A stretch of 18,950 nt of DNA from Proteiniphilum sp. UBA5267 (GTDB lineage Bacteria; Bacteroidota; Bacteroidia; Bacteroidales; Dysgonomonadaceae): the NCBI GenBank assembly GCA_002411515.1, contig DHTF01000040.1, forward strand, positions 1,411 to 20,360. The letters run 5' to 3'. Shown here in pieces: positions 9,798 through 16,513 of this stretch. Under the pieces are notes generated by a model. The model made no database searches and was not told the DNA's origin. It saw only the letters and a program-made list of their open reading frames with translations. The translations under genes and the position numbers were made by a program. Each line of letters opens with the position of its first letter. The stretch's first letter is position 1.

Positions 9798-10394
9798 CTA
9801 CAACATTTTATTTATTTTTTCTATGTAATCAAGCAGCTCTTCCCTGCCCTCTCCCTTCTCTGAAGAGGTTACAAAGATGGGGGGCAGCTCCTCCCAGCTC
9901 TCCAGCAGTTTATCTTTGTAGCTGCTGATGTTCAGTTGGAGGCGACCGGAGCCCAGCTTGTCGGCTTTGGTGAATACAATGCCAAAGGGTACCCCATTCT
10001 CACCCAGCCATTCCATAAACTCCAGGTCTATCTGCTGTGGCTCATGGCGCGAATCGATCAACACAAAGAGATTGCTCATCTCCTCTCTTCCCAGAATGTA
10101 ATCTTCAATAAGGGCACGAATTTTCTCCCTCCCCTCTTTTCCCCTTCGCGCATAGCCATAACCAGGCAAATCCACCAGGTACCAGGCATCGTTGATCAGA
10201 AAATGGTTGATCAGCAATGTCTTTCCCGGTGTCGATGAGGTCATTGCCAACCCTTTCCGGTTGGTGAGCATGTTGATGAGCGACGACTTACCCACGTTGG
10301 AGCGGCCTATAAAGGCGTATTCCGGCTTCCCGTCCTGCGGACATTTTCGGAAGTCGGTGTTGCTGATGATGAATTCGGCTGATTTAATGAGCAT
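9798..10394 (-). CDS. engB: Ribosome-biogenesis GTPase EngB (YihA/YsxC)
   Basis: This is a small TRAFAC-class GTPase needed for late assembly of the large ribosomal subunit. The 198-residue product shows G1 GRSNVGKS (30-37), a STPGKT segment (54-59) in the G2 area, G3 DLPGYGYA (75-82), G4 TKAD (142-145) and a G5-like TSSEKGEG near 176. The PGYGYA extension after G3 is typical of EngB. Length is normal for the family (about 195-210). It is the last gene of a minus-strand run, 66 bases after the symporter stop. I found no convincing promoter in that gap, so it may be cotranscribed with the symporter, though the function is unrelated. Confidence 0.95.
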   Translation of the reverse strand: MLIKSAEFIISNTDFRKCPQDGKPEYAFIGRSNVGKSSLINMLTNRKGLAMTSSTPGKTLLINHFLINDAWYLVDLPGYGYARRGKEGREKIRALIEDYILGREEMSNLFVLIDSRHEPQQIDLEFMEWLGENGVPFGIVFTKADKLGSGRLQLNISSYKDKLLESWEELPPIFVTSSEKGEGREELLDYIEKINKML

Positions 10395-10460
10395 ATCTTT
10401 GATTATTTACGTGTAAAACAAGACCAACGGCGCAAACCGAAAAACGAGGACAGAGCGAAA

Positions 10461-11918
10461 CTAACGGCGCATCCGGATAGCCCAAAGTCCGAGTCCGGTG
10501 ATGAATCCGTTCAGCAGCAGCAACTCATACCCTACCTGATATCCAAACCACTGCTTCATGGTTACCTCCGTTACAAAACACAATACAGGTGCGGCAATGG
10601 CCACCCATGGCACAAACTTGTCCATTGGTTTCACTTTGGTATAAAGTCCGAAAAAATAAAGTCCCAGCAATGGCCCGTAAGTATAGGACGCCAGCTTGTA
10701 GATGGCATTGATGATGCTGTCGGAACCAATGGCTTCAATGAGCAGGATGATCAGCACGAAGACGGCACTAATAACCACATGGACGATACGGCGTGTGCGA
10801 ATGTCTTTCCGCTCCTCTTCTTTTGTTTGCGAGACAGTCTTCATATGCAAAATGTCCACGCAAAAGGAGGTGGTGAGCGCCGTCAATGCCGAGTCCGCAC
10901 TCGAGAAAGCAGCGGCCACAATACCCACCACAAAGATACCCAGCACCAGCGATCCCAGGTGTTCGCTGGCAATTACAGGTAGAATGTTATCGGATATAGC
11001 AGGCAGTGCAATCGCATTTTGCTCTGCGAAGATCAGAAGCAGTACACCCAGACAAAGGAAAAGGAAATTAATGGGAGCAAAGGCAAGCCCGTAGGAAACC
11101 ACATTCTTTTGTGCATCTTTCAGGGTGCGTATCGTGAGGTTCTTCTGCATCTGATCCTGATCCAGACCGGTCATCACGATCGTGATGAACATACCGCTAA
11201 AGAACTGTTTAAAAAAGTTTTGTGTCGATGTCCAGTCGTCAAATACGAAAATGCGGGAGTGGGGACTTTCACTGATGACCTTCACCATACCGCCGAAATC
11301 AAGATCCAGGCGCAGGGCCACCTGCCACACGATAAGGGTCAGCGCTGTGATGAAAAAAATGGTCTGCAACCAGTCGGTCCAGATAATCGTCTTGATACCG
11401 CTCTTGTAGCTGTACAGCCAGATAATCAGAATGATACCAATCACTGTCACCATGAAGGGTATGCCCCAGGCATCAAACACCAGCGTTTGCAGAATAAAGG
11501 CGACAAGATAAAGCCTCGCAGCCGCTCCCACAATTTTGGAGAGCAGGAAAAACCAGGCGCCCGTTTTATATGATTTGGGACCATACCGTTGATCGAGATA
11601 GCCATAGATGGTTGTAAGGTTCAGTCGGTAATAGAGTGGCAGCAACACATAGGCAATGACCAGATAGCCGAAGAAGAAGCCAATTACCATCTGCATGTAG
11701 GTCATGTCGAGGTTGCGGACCATGCCCGGTACCGAGACAAAAGTAACCCCAGAGATGGAGGTGCCGATCATGGCCACTGCCACCACATACCATTTAGAGG
11801 ATTTGTTGGCCCGGAAGAACGCGTCGTTGCCCGTTCCCTTCCTGCTGGTGAGGTAGGAAACAAGCATCAGGACAGCGAAATAAACCGCGATGATAATCAA
11901 AATAAATACCGACTGCAT
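10461..11918 (-). CDS. Sodium:solute symporter family (SSF) transporter, substrate unknown
   Basis: This inner-membrane transporter probably imports a small solute with Na+. The 485-residue product has about 13 predicted membrane helices and the LeuT-like SSF pattern. The segment YKSGIKTIIWTDWLQ (171-185) matches a conserved SSF stretch, and FSSADSALTALTTSF (338-352) matches the SSF signature. Its Ser-Ser-x-Asp-Ser residues correspond to the Na2 sodium site of vSGLT. A hydrophilic loop rich in Lys and Glu (360-378) precedes the last helices. Members transport sugars, sialic acid, amino acids, vitamins or iodide; sequence alone does not separate these here. Its ATG lies three bases after the HAD gene stop, which implies one transcript and linked translation. 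Confidence 0.88.
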   Translation of the reverse strand: MQSVFILIIIAVYFAVLMLVSYLTSRKGTGNDAFFRANKSSKWYVVAVAMIGTSISGVTFVSVPGMVRNLDMTYMQMVIGFFFGYLVIAYVLLPLYYRLNLTTIYGYLDQRYGPKSYKTGAWFFLLSKIVGAAARLYLVAFILQTLVFDAWGIPFMVTVIGIILIIWLYSYKSGIKTIIWTDWLQTIFFITALTLIVWQVALRLDLDFGGMVKVISESPHSRIFVFDDWTSTQNFFKQFFSGMFITIVMTGLDQDQMQKNLTIRTLKDAQKNVVSYGLAFAPINFLFLCLGVLLLIFAEQNAIALPAISDNILPVIASEHLGSLVLGIFVVGIVAAAFSSADSALTALTTSFCVDILHMKTVSQTKEEERKDIRTRRIVHVVISAVFVLIILLIEAIGSDSIINAIYKLASYTYGPLLGLYFFGLYTKVKPMDKFVPWVAIAAPVLCFVTEVTMKQWFGYQVGYELLLLNGFITGLGLWAIRMRR

Positions 11919-11921
11919 ATA

Positions 11922-12614
11922 TCAAAGATTGAGGTAATAATTGACCAATTCTGTGAAGCTGTCAAATTTTAACACGTAGTCTTTCGTGACGCCGAATCCA
12001 TAGGTCACAAAAACAAAGGGAACATGCGCCAATGCAGATTGTTTGCTGTCTGAATCGGTGTCGCCAATGTATACGGGCCTTTGCAGTCCATTGTTGTGAA
12101 TCATTATTTTCATATTTTCATGTTTCGGCATGAGGTTCATCCCGTGTTCCATGTAGTCGGCGATAAGGTGGCTGGTCTGGGTGTGCTTCATAAAGTTTAC
12201 CAGTCCCCCTTCCTCGCAGTTACTGAGCAGGAAAAGCTTATATCTACCGGAAAGGCGTTCCAGACCCTCCAATACGCCATCGAAGATCACCGGTTTCATT
12301 TCGGGTACCAGCTCCTGATACGACTCAATCACCGCATCAAAGAGCCGGTCCTGCTCTTTTCCACTCCATTCCGGCACCAATGTATTCAGCATCACCCGAG
12401 CCTCTTTTCCCATCAATACCATGAGCTCTTCACGGGTTACTTCTCTGTTATAGCCCAGCTTTTCCATTCCTCGCGTCCAACTGAGGGCGTAGGTATTCAC
12501 ATTGTCCCAGAGGGTACCATCCATGTCAAATATTAAGCTGTCGGGAATCAATGCAGTCGATGCGACTGCCTGTGTGTGGTTCAAAAAACCATTGGGGTGA
12601 ATCATCCAGTTCAT
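11922..12614 (-). CDS. HAD-superfamily hydrolase (phosphoglycolate phosphatase-like)
   Basis: A cytoplasmic phosphatase of HAD subfamily I is predicted. The 230-residue product has motif I DMDGT (30-34; nucleophile D30, acid/base D32), motif II SN (131-132), a lysine at 164 for motif III, and motif IV GDTDSD (184-189). A helical cap lies between motifs I and II, as in phosphoglycolate phosphatase and beta-phosphoglucomutase. About 25 residues precede motif I, longer than usual. The only in-frame ATGs before the motif encode residues 1 and 4, so the extension is probably translated. It is the first gene of a tight pair with the symporter, so its substrate may derive from the imported solute, but this is inference. 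Confidence 0.85.
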   Translation of the reverse strand: MNWMIHPNGFLNHTQAVASTALIPDSLIFDMDGTLWDNVNTYALSWTRGMEKLGYNREVTREELMVLMGKEARVMLNTLVPEWSGKEQDRLFDAVIESYQELVPEMKPVIFDGVLEGLERLSGRYKLFLLSNCEEGGLVNFMKHTQTSHLIADYMEHGMNLMPKHENMKIMIHNNGLQRPVYIGDTDSDSKQSALAHVPFVFVTYGFGVTKDYVLKFDSFTELVNYYLNL

Positions 12615-12629
12615 TTTTAACTTTCACTG

Positions 12630-12661
12630 CAAAAGTAATTAACAATGGGCGAAAGGGCAAA
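12630..12661 (-). promoter_or_regulatory. Bacteroidota-type promoter for the HAD-symporter unit
   Basis: On the minus strand TTTG (12661-12658) is followed after 20 bases by TACTTTTG (12637-12630), an exact match to the TTTG / TAnnTTTG consensus with good spacing. The -7 element ends 15 bases before the HAD ATG, so the leader would be very short (roughly ten bases), close to leaderless. Confidence 0.7.
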
Positions 12662-12694
12662 TAAAAAGGGTTAAAACAAAATGAGGCTCCGGTT

Positions 12695-12710
12695 GTTTAT
12701 CAAGATAAAC
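12695..12710. repeat. 16-bp near-perfect palindrome upstream of the lipid kinase gene
   Basis: GTTTATC (12695-12701) and GATAAAC (12704-12710) are perfect inverted repeats separated by AA. The site ends 22 bases before the kinase ATG, in the shared region of two divergent genes. Symmetry, short spacing and position fit an operator for a dimeric repressor; an RNA hairpin is also possible. No consensus promoter is evident for the kinase gene itself. Confidence 0.4.
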
Positions 12711-12732
12711 GAATTACCAAATTTTCTGTAAC

Positions 12733-13689
12733 ATGGGCAAAGAGAAAGTGTGCCTCATTATCAATCCTTTTTCCGGCACGGAATCCAAGAAAAACATTCC
12801 CGAAGACGTAGCAGCAGCATTCGACCAGAAGAAGGTCGATCTGATCATTCGCGTCACCGGGTATCCGGAACATGCCACTGAAATTGCCCGTAAGGCGGCC
12901 AAAAAGAAATACCGCTATGTGATTGCCGCCGGCGGCGACGGAACCGTCAACGAAGTAGCACGAGCCCTCGTCAACACCGACACCACACTGGGCATCCTTC
13001 CCCTCGGTTCAGGCAACGGGCTTGCCCGTGATCTAGGCATCCCGATTGATGCAGAAAAAGCACTCGGCATCATCCTGCGCGGAAATACCCGCACCATTGA
13101 TTATGGAATTGCCAATGACCATATTTTTTTCTGTACCTGCGGCTTCGGCTTCGACGCCTTTGTGAGCGACCGGTTTGCGGAGGATAAAAAAAGAGGTCCC
13201 CTGGGATATGTGCGCAATGTACTGGAGAGTGTTGTCGACTTTCGGGCTGAGGAGTATGAGATCACCTCCGATGAAGGAATTCTCAGGGAGAAGGCTTTTA
13301 TTCTTACCTGTGCCAATGCATCGCAATATGGGAATGACGCATTCATTGCACCCGGAGCGAGCATGGACGACGGCAAGATGAATGTCTCTATCCTGAAACC
13401 GCTGCATGCGCTAGAGATACCACAGACCACGATCCAGCTCTTTACGAAGAACATCGACAAAAACAGCAAGATGATCTCCCTGCTCACCCGCAGCCTCCAC
13501 ATAAAACGTGCCCGCCCGGGGGTGATGCATATCGACGGCGATCCGGTGAAAACAGACACCGAGATCGCCGTACGCATGATTCACAGGGGACTGAAGGTAC
13601 TGGCTCCTTCCTCCTCCGATTTGGAGGGAAAGAAAAAGAGGGAGAATGAAAATGTGTTCAGCGCCCTTACCCGTTGGTTCAACGAATAG
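12733..13689 (+). CDS. Lipid kinase of the diacylglycerol/sphingosine kinase family
   Basis: A soluble or membrane-surface kinase is predicted to phosphorylate a lipid with ATP. The 318-residue product carries the DAGK catalytic motif GGDGT (67-71) within AAGGDGTVNEVARAL, and the following GSGNGLARDLGI (92-103), both typical of the YegS/DgkB fold. A C-terminal beta-rich half follows, with HIDGDPV near its end. Length is normal (about 290-330). Diacylglycerol recycling to phosphatidate is the usual assignment. Many Bacteroidota make sphingolipids, so a dihydrosphingosine or ceramide kinase role is equally open. It is transcribed alone, divergent from the HAD gene. Its last 11 bases overlap the convergent ovoA tail. 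Confidence 0.87.
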   Translation: MGKEKVCLIINPFSGTESKKNIPEDVAAAFDQKKVDLIIRVTGYPEHATEIARKAAKKKYRYVIAAGGDGTVNEVARALVNTDTTLGILPLGSGNGLARDLGIPIDAEKALGIILRGNTRTIDYGIANDHIFFCTCGFGFDAFVSDRFAEDKKRGPLGYVRNVLESVVDFRAEEYEITSDEGILREKAFILTCANASQYGNDAFIAPGASMDDGKMNVSILKPLHALEIPQTTIQLFTKNIDKNSKMISLLTRSLHIKRARPGVMHIDGDPVKTDTEIAVRMIHRGLKVLAPSSSDLEGKKKRENENVFSALTRWFNE

Positions 13690-15796
13690 TCATCTTTTTC
13701 TTCCAGATGGTTACCTGCAGCATCTGTTGTGTGGTATGTCGGGAGGATCTTTTCCGGAGCCGTTTCAATTCCAGCGGTTCTGCCTGCAGGGTAAAATGGG
13801 GCTCCAGTATTTTTGTGATCCCCTCGAGCGAGGTAACCGGCTCGCCATCCTCTTTAAAGCCGCCCGGCCACTTATCTCGTTTCGTTTTGAGAAGATCCCA
13901 GTCATAGTCGGATGCCAGCAACAATACACCGCCATCGTTCAATCGCGTATGTATCTGCGAGAGGAACAGTCCGGGGTCGCTCAGTTCTTCCAGCAACGCA
14001 GGCACCACAATCAGGTCATACCCTGTATAGTTGGGTTTGAGGTTCATGGCATCGGCCTGCATAAACAAGATCCTCTCTTTTGCCTCTGTCAGTCCAAAAT
14101 CAGCAAGCACCACATCACGATAAAACACCAGCTCTCCCTCATCTTTCATGGTGTAGCGCACGTATCCCTGTTCCTGCAATTGAATGGGTATCCTGATCAT
14201 GCGTGCGGTGAAGTCGAGTGCCGTCACATCCTTGTATGTGCGAGCCAGTTCAAAAGCCAGTCGCCCCGTACCTGCATTCAGATCCAGTATCCGTTTATTG
14301 TGCTCACCCCGCAACAGGTCGTGAACAAGATCGGCCAACTGCAAGGGAAGGGCGCACTCCGTGGCAAATGCATCGCCCCAGTTTTCTTCGCAGGAGCGTG
14401 TAACCTCTTCATCAGTTTCATAGTCGGCCTGTTGTATTTTCACAGGTGCATCTGACTGTATGTAACGAAATCCGGCATGCTGGTAAAAGTGTCTGCGAAA
14501 GGCGTAGCGCGAGTGAATGGTCGCCTCGTTTCCGGTCGATATCCAGGAGCCCCCTTTAATCAGGTTGTGCTTCCCGTCGAAAGTAGGAGTGGAAAAATCG
14601 TCGTACATCGGGTGAACGCTAAAGCCGGGATAGCCGGTGATGGGTGTCTCGGTCCATTGCCACACGTTTCCAATCACATCGAAGAAGGCGCCTTGTTCAA
14701 AGCGGTCCACCGGACAGGGCGAGGTGAAATGCTCCAGGTTGATGTTGCCTGGTGTCTGCTTCCAGGCAGTCACCTCACTCAGTTGCACCTCCTCGTGCAG
14801 GCGGTACCATTCCGCCTCGGTGGGCAGGCGGTAAGTTTTGCCAGTTTGGGCACTCTTCCAGTTGCAGAAAGCTTTTGCCTCCAGGTAGTTCACCTCCACC
14901 GGCCAGTTCCAAGGCATATCAATCTCCTCGGCTACCAGCCGCAAGCGATAACCTTTCTCATCTTTCCGCCAAAAGAGCGGCATCTCAGCCTTTTTGAAGT
15001 TGCGCCAGTTCCACCCCTCCTCGGTCCAGTAGTCTTGCGTGTGGTACCCCCCATCTTCAATAAATGCCAGGTACTCGCCATTTGAGGTAAGATATCGAGC
15101 AGCTGCAAAATCGGCTACCTCTTCTTCTGAATGGCCATATTCATTGTCCCAGCCATAGAGCGGATGATCGGCAGGCTTGCCCAGCATCATGCGGGCACCC
15201 GGCACGGGGATCAGTCCGTTTTCCGGTGCTGCGCCCGCATCCGGACAACGTGCCCCAAAGAGACCCGGTATCAGCAATTCAAGCGGTAGCTGGCGGATCA
15301 ACACCGACGAGGTCTCGAGATGAATCCGTTCATGTTCAATCCCCATCATAATCATCCAGAACGGATTTTCCCGCCCAATGGGCAATTGAAGTGGGGTGTG
15401 ATCGATCACCCGCAGGATTATTTTCTTTGCTTCATCGCGATAGTCTCTCACCTCCGATACCGGGGGCCAGTCGTAATGGTTGTTATCCAGATCATCCCAG
15501 CTCATTTCATCCACACCAATGGCAAAGATGGATTCAAACTTCGGATTGATACGCTTGTCGATAATCCTGGCCAGGTAAAGCTTGTTGATAAAAAAAACGG
15601 CGGTATGGCCCAGATAAAAAAGGATGATGTGGCGCAAAGGATCTCCCCGGTGATAAAAGGCCGCATCCGATTTCAGCTGTGTGTATAGCAACTCATCTAT
15701 GGCCCAGGTTTTCAGAAAATATTCCCGTATTTCCTGCCTTTTACTTTCGGGGGTTCCCGAGCGCAAATCGATTGTTTTAGCAATTAAATTGTTCAT
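13679..15796 (-). CDS. ovoA: OvoA: 5-histidylcysteine sulfoxide synthase with C-terminal methyltransferase (ovothiol A biosynthesis)
   Basis: This enzyme joins cysteine and histidine using O2 and non-heme iron to give 5-histidylcysteine sulfoxide, and its methyltransferase domain later methylates the imidazole in ovothiol A synthesis. The 705-residue product has three parts. The first is a DinB-like helical domain (about 20-170) with the presumed three-His iron site H64 (YLGHTAVFFINKL), H155 and H159 (EHERIHLET). The second is a formylglycine-generating-enzyme-like domain (about 195-445; YRLPTEAEW at 322-330, GNVWQWTETP at 376-385, KGGSWIS at 414-420, RRHFYQHAGFRY at 434-445). The third is a SAM methyltransferase domain (about 490-700; ILDLNAGTGR at 503-512). 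The fusion and the iron-site spacing separate OvoA from the single-activity EgtB of ergothioneine synthesis. The OvoB lyase is not in the window. It follows the GNAT gene by 95 bases. Confidence 0.9.
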   Translation of the reverse strand: MNNLIAKTIDLRSGTPESKRQEIREYFLKTWAIDELLYTQLKSDAAFYHRGDPLRHIILFYLGHTAVFFINKLYLARIIDKRINPKFESIFAIGVDEMSWDDLDNNHYDWPPVSEVRDYRDEAKKIILRVIDHTPLQLPIGRENPFWMIMMGIEHERIHLETSSVLIRQLPLELLIPGLFGARCPDAGAAPENGLIPVPGARMMLGKPADHPLYGWDNEYGHSEEEVADFAAARYLTSNGEYLAFIEDGGYHTQDYWTEEGWNWRNFKKAEMPLFWRKDEKGYRLRLVAEEIDMPWNWPVEVNYLEAKAFCNWKSAQTGKTYRLPTEAEWYRLHEEVQLSEVTAWKQTPGNINLEHFTSPCPVDRFEQGAFFDVIGNVWQWTETPITGYPGFSVHPMYDDFSTPTFDGKHNLIKGGSWISTGNEATIHSRYAFRRHFYQHAGFRYIQSDAPVKIQQADYETDEEVTRSCEENWGDAFATECALPLQLADLVHDLLRGEHNKRILDLNAGTGRLAFELARTYKDVTALDFTARMIRIPIQLQEQGYVRYTMKDEGELVFYRDVVLADFGLTEAKERILFMQADAMNLKPNYTGYDLIVVPALLEELSDPGLFLSQIHTRLNDGGVLLLASDYDWDLLKTKRDKWPGGFKEDGEPVTSLEGITKILEPHFTLQAEPLELKRLRKRSSRHTTQQMLQVTIWKKKMTIR

Positions 15797-15891
15797 GTTA
15801 AACAGAATAAATAAAGTTGATGATTGAATAATGATATTGTTGAACCGGAGTACTGCATGGGAAGGGGAAAAGCACGAAGGACTGTTCCGTT

Positions 15892-16458
15892 TTATGCCGG
15901 AGGGAAAGGAAGCAAGTGCTTGTGTAAATAGATCTTTCTCATTTCAAACGATTCACCGGAAACATGTTTCTTTGTTTGCGTGATGGTTGCCACCGGATGA
16001 AAGCCCAGTTTATGGTAGAGCGACAAAGCAGGTTTGTTCTCATCCCACACACGGATCACCACATCGGTATGGGTTTCGGCTGCCCGGGAAAGCATTTCGG
16101 TAATCAGTGCCGTGGCAATACCCTGGCCGCGCAGGTCGGCATGCACCATCAGTTCGGCAATATAAAGGGATGTATCCACCGCCGTTCCTGGCACCTCGTA
16201 GACCGGAAACTCCCTGTCTTGTTGCAACGGCATTCCCAGTACCACCCCGGCAAGCCTGTCGCCCACAAAAGCCATGAGGCCCATGCCTCTTTTTACCAGC
16301 TCATCAAGTCTGCTTTCCGCTTGCTGTGGATCGATATACTGCGCTTGTTCACCTGTGGCGAAGGCATGCAGATAGAGGTGAATGATTTGAGAACGAAACT
16401 TCGGATAATTGATTTCGTTCAGTGAATAGAGTCGCATGGGGTCTACCGCTTCGTTCAT
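15892..16458 (-). CDS. GNAT-family N-acetyltransferase
   Basis: This cytoplasmic enzyme is predicted to move an acetyl group from acetyl-CoA to an amine on an unknown substrate. The 188-residue product has the acetyl-CoA pyrophosphate-binding motif A LRGQGIATALI (109-119), preceded by the usual beta strand (YIAELMVHADLRG). The C-terminal GNAT pattern ENKPALSLYHKLGF is also present. An in-frame ATG at residue 8 is an alternative start. It lies between the DUF2207 gene and ovoA on the same strand, with gaps of 41 and 95 bases. Association with ovothiol metabolism is possible but unsupported by sequence. Confidence 0.85.
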   Translation of the reverse strand: MNEAVDPMRLYSLNEINYPKFRSQIIHLYLHAFATGEQAQYIDPQQAESRLDELVKRGMGLMAFVGDRLAGVVLGMPLQQDREFPVYEVPGTAVDTSLYIAELMVHADLRGQGIATALITEMLSRAAETHTDVVIRVWDENKPALSLYHKLGFHPVATITQTKKHVSGESFEMRKIYLHKHLLPFPPA

Positions 16459-16488
16459 CGCTGCTTTTTAATGGATGAACAAATAACA

Positions 16489-16513
16489 TAGGAGGATGTT
16501 CACCACCCTCCTA
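16489..16513 (-). terminator. Hairpin across the DUF2207 stop codon, possible weak terminator
   Basis: TAGGAGG and CCTCCTA (16513-16507 and 16495-16489 on the minus strand) form a perfect 7-bp stem around an 11-base loop that contains the TGA stop. The downstream sequence is TG-rich (TGTTATTTGTT) without a clean T-tract, so it would terminate poorly. It may instead protect the 3' end of the lemA-DUF2207 message. Confidence 0.3.

Noticed and set aside
10395..10460. Promoter for engB in the symporter-engB gap
   Set aside because: TTTG elements occur on the minus strand, but no TAnnTTTG lies at the right distance.
11019..11573. 184-residue open frame opposite the symporter gene
   Set aside because: The composition is rich in His, Gln and Lys, as expected from the antisense of a membrane protein; the sense frame is a clear SSF transporter.
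13646..14455. 269-residue open frame on the plus strand opposite ovoA
   Set aside because: It runs antisense to the well-supported OvoA methyltransferase domain and shows no domain pattern of its own.
14477..15085. 202-residue open frame on the plus strand opposite ovoA
   Set aside because: It is a shadow of the OvoA FGE-like domain codons, with no recognisable motif.
13679..15796. EgtB of ergothioneine biosynthesis
   Set aside because: The C-terminal SAM methyltransferase fusion and the N-terminal sequence pattern (YF..TW, LGHTAVFFINKL) fit OvoA, and no EgtD-type gene is adjacent.
15797..15891. Promoter or terminator between the GNAT gene and ovoA
   Set aside because: No TAnnTTTG match and no stem with a following T-tract could be found on the minus strand.
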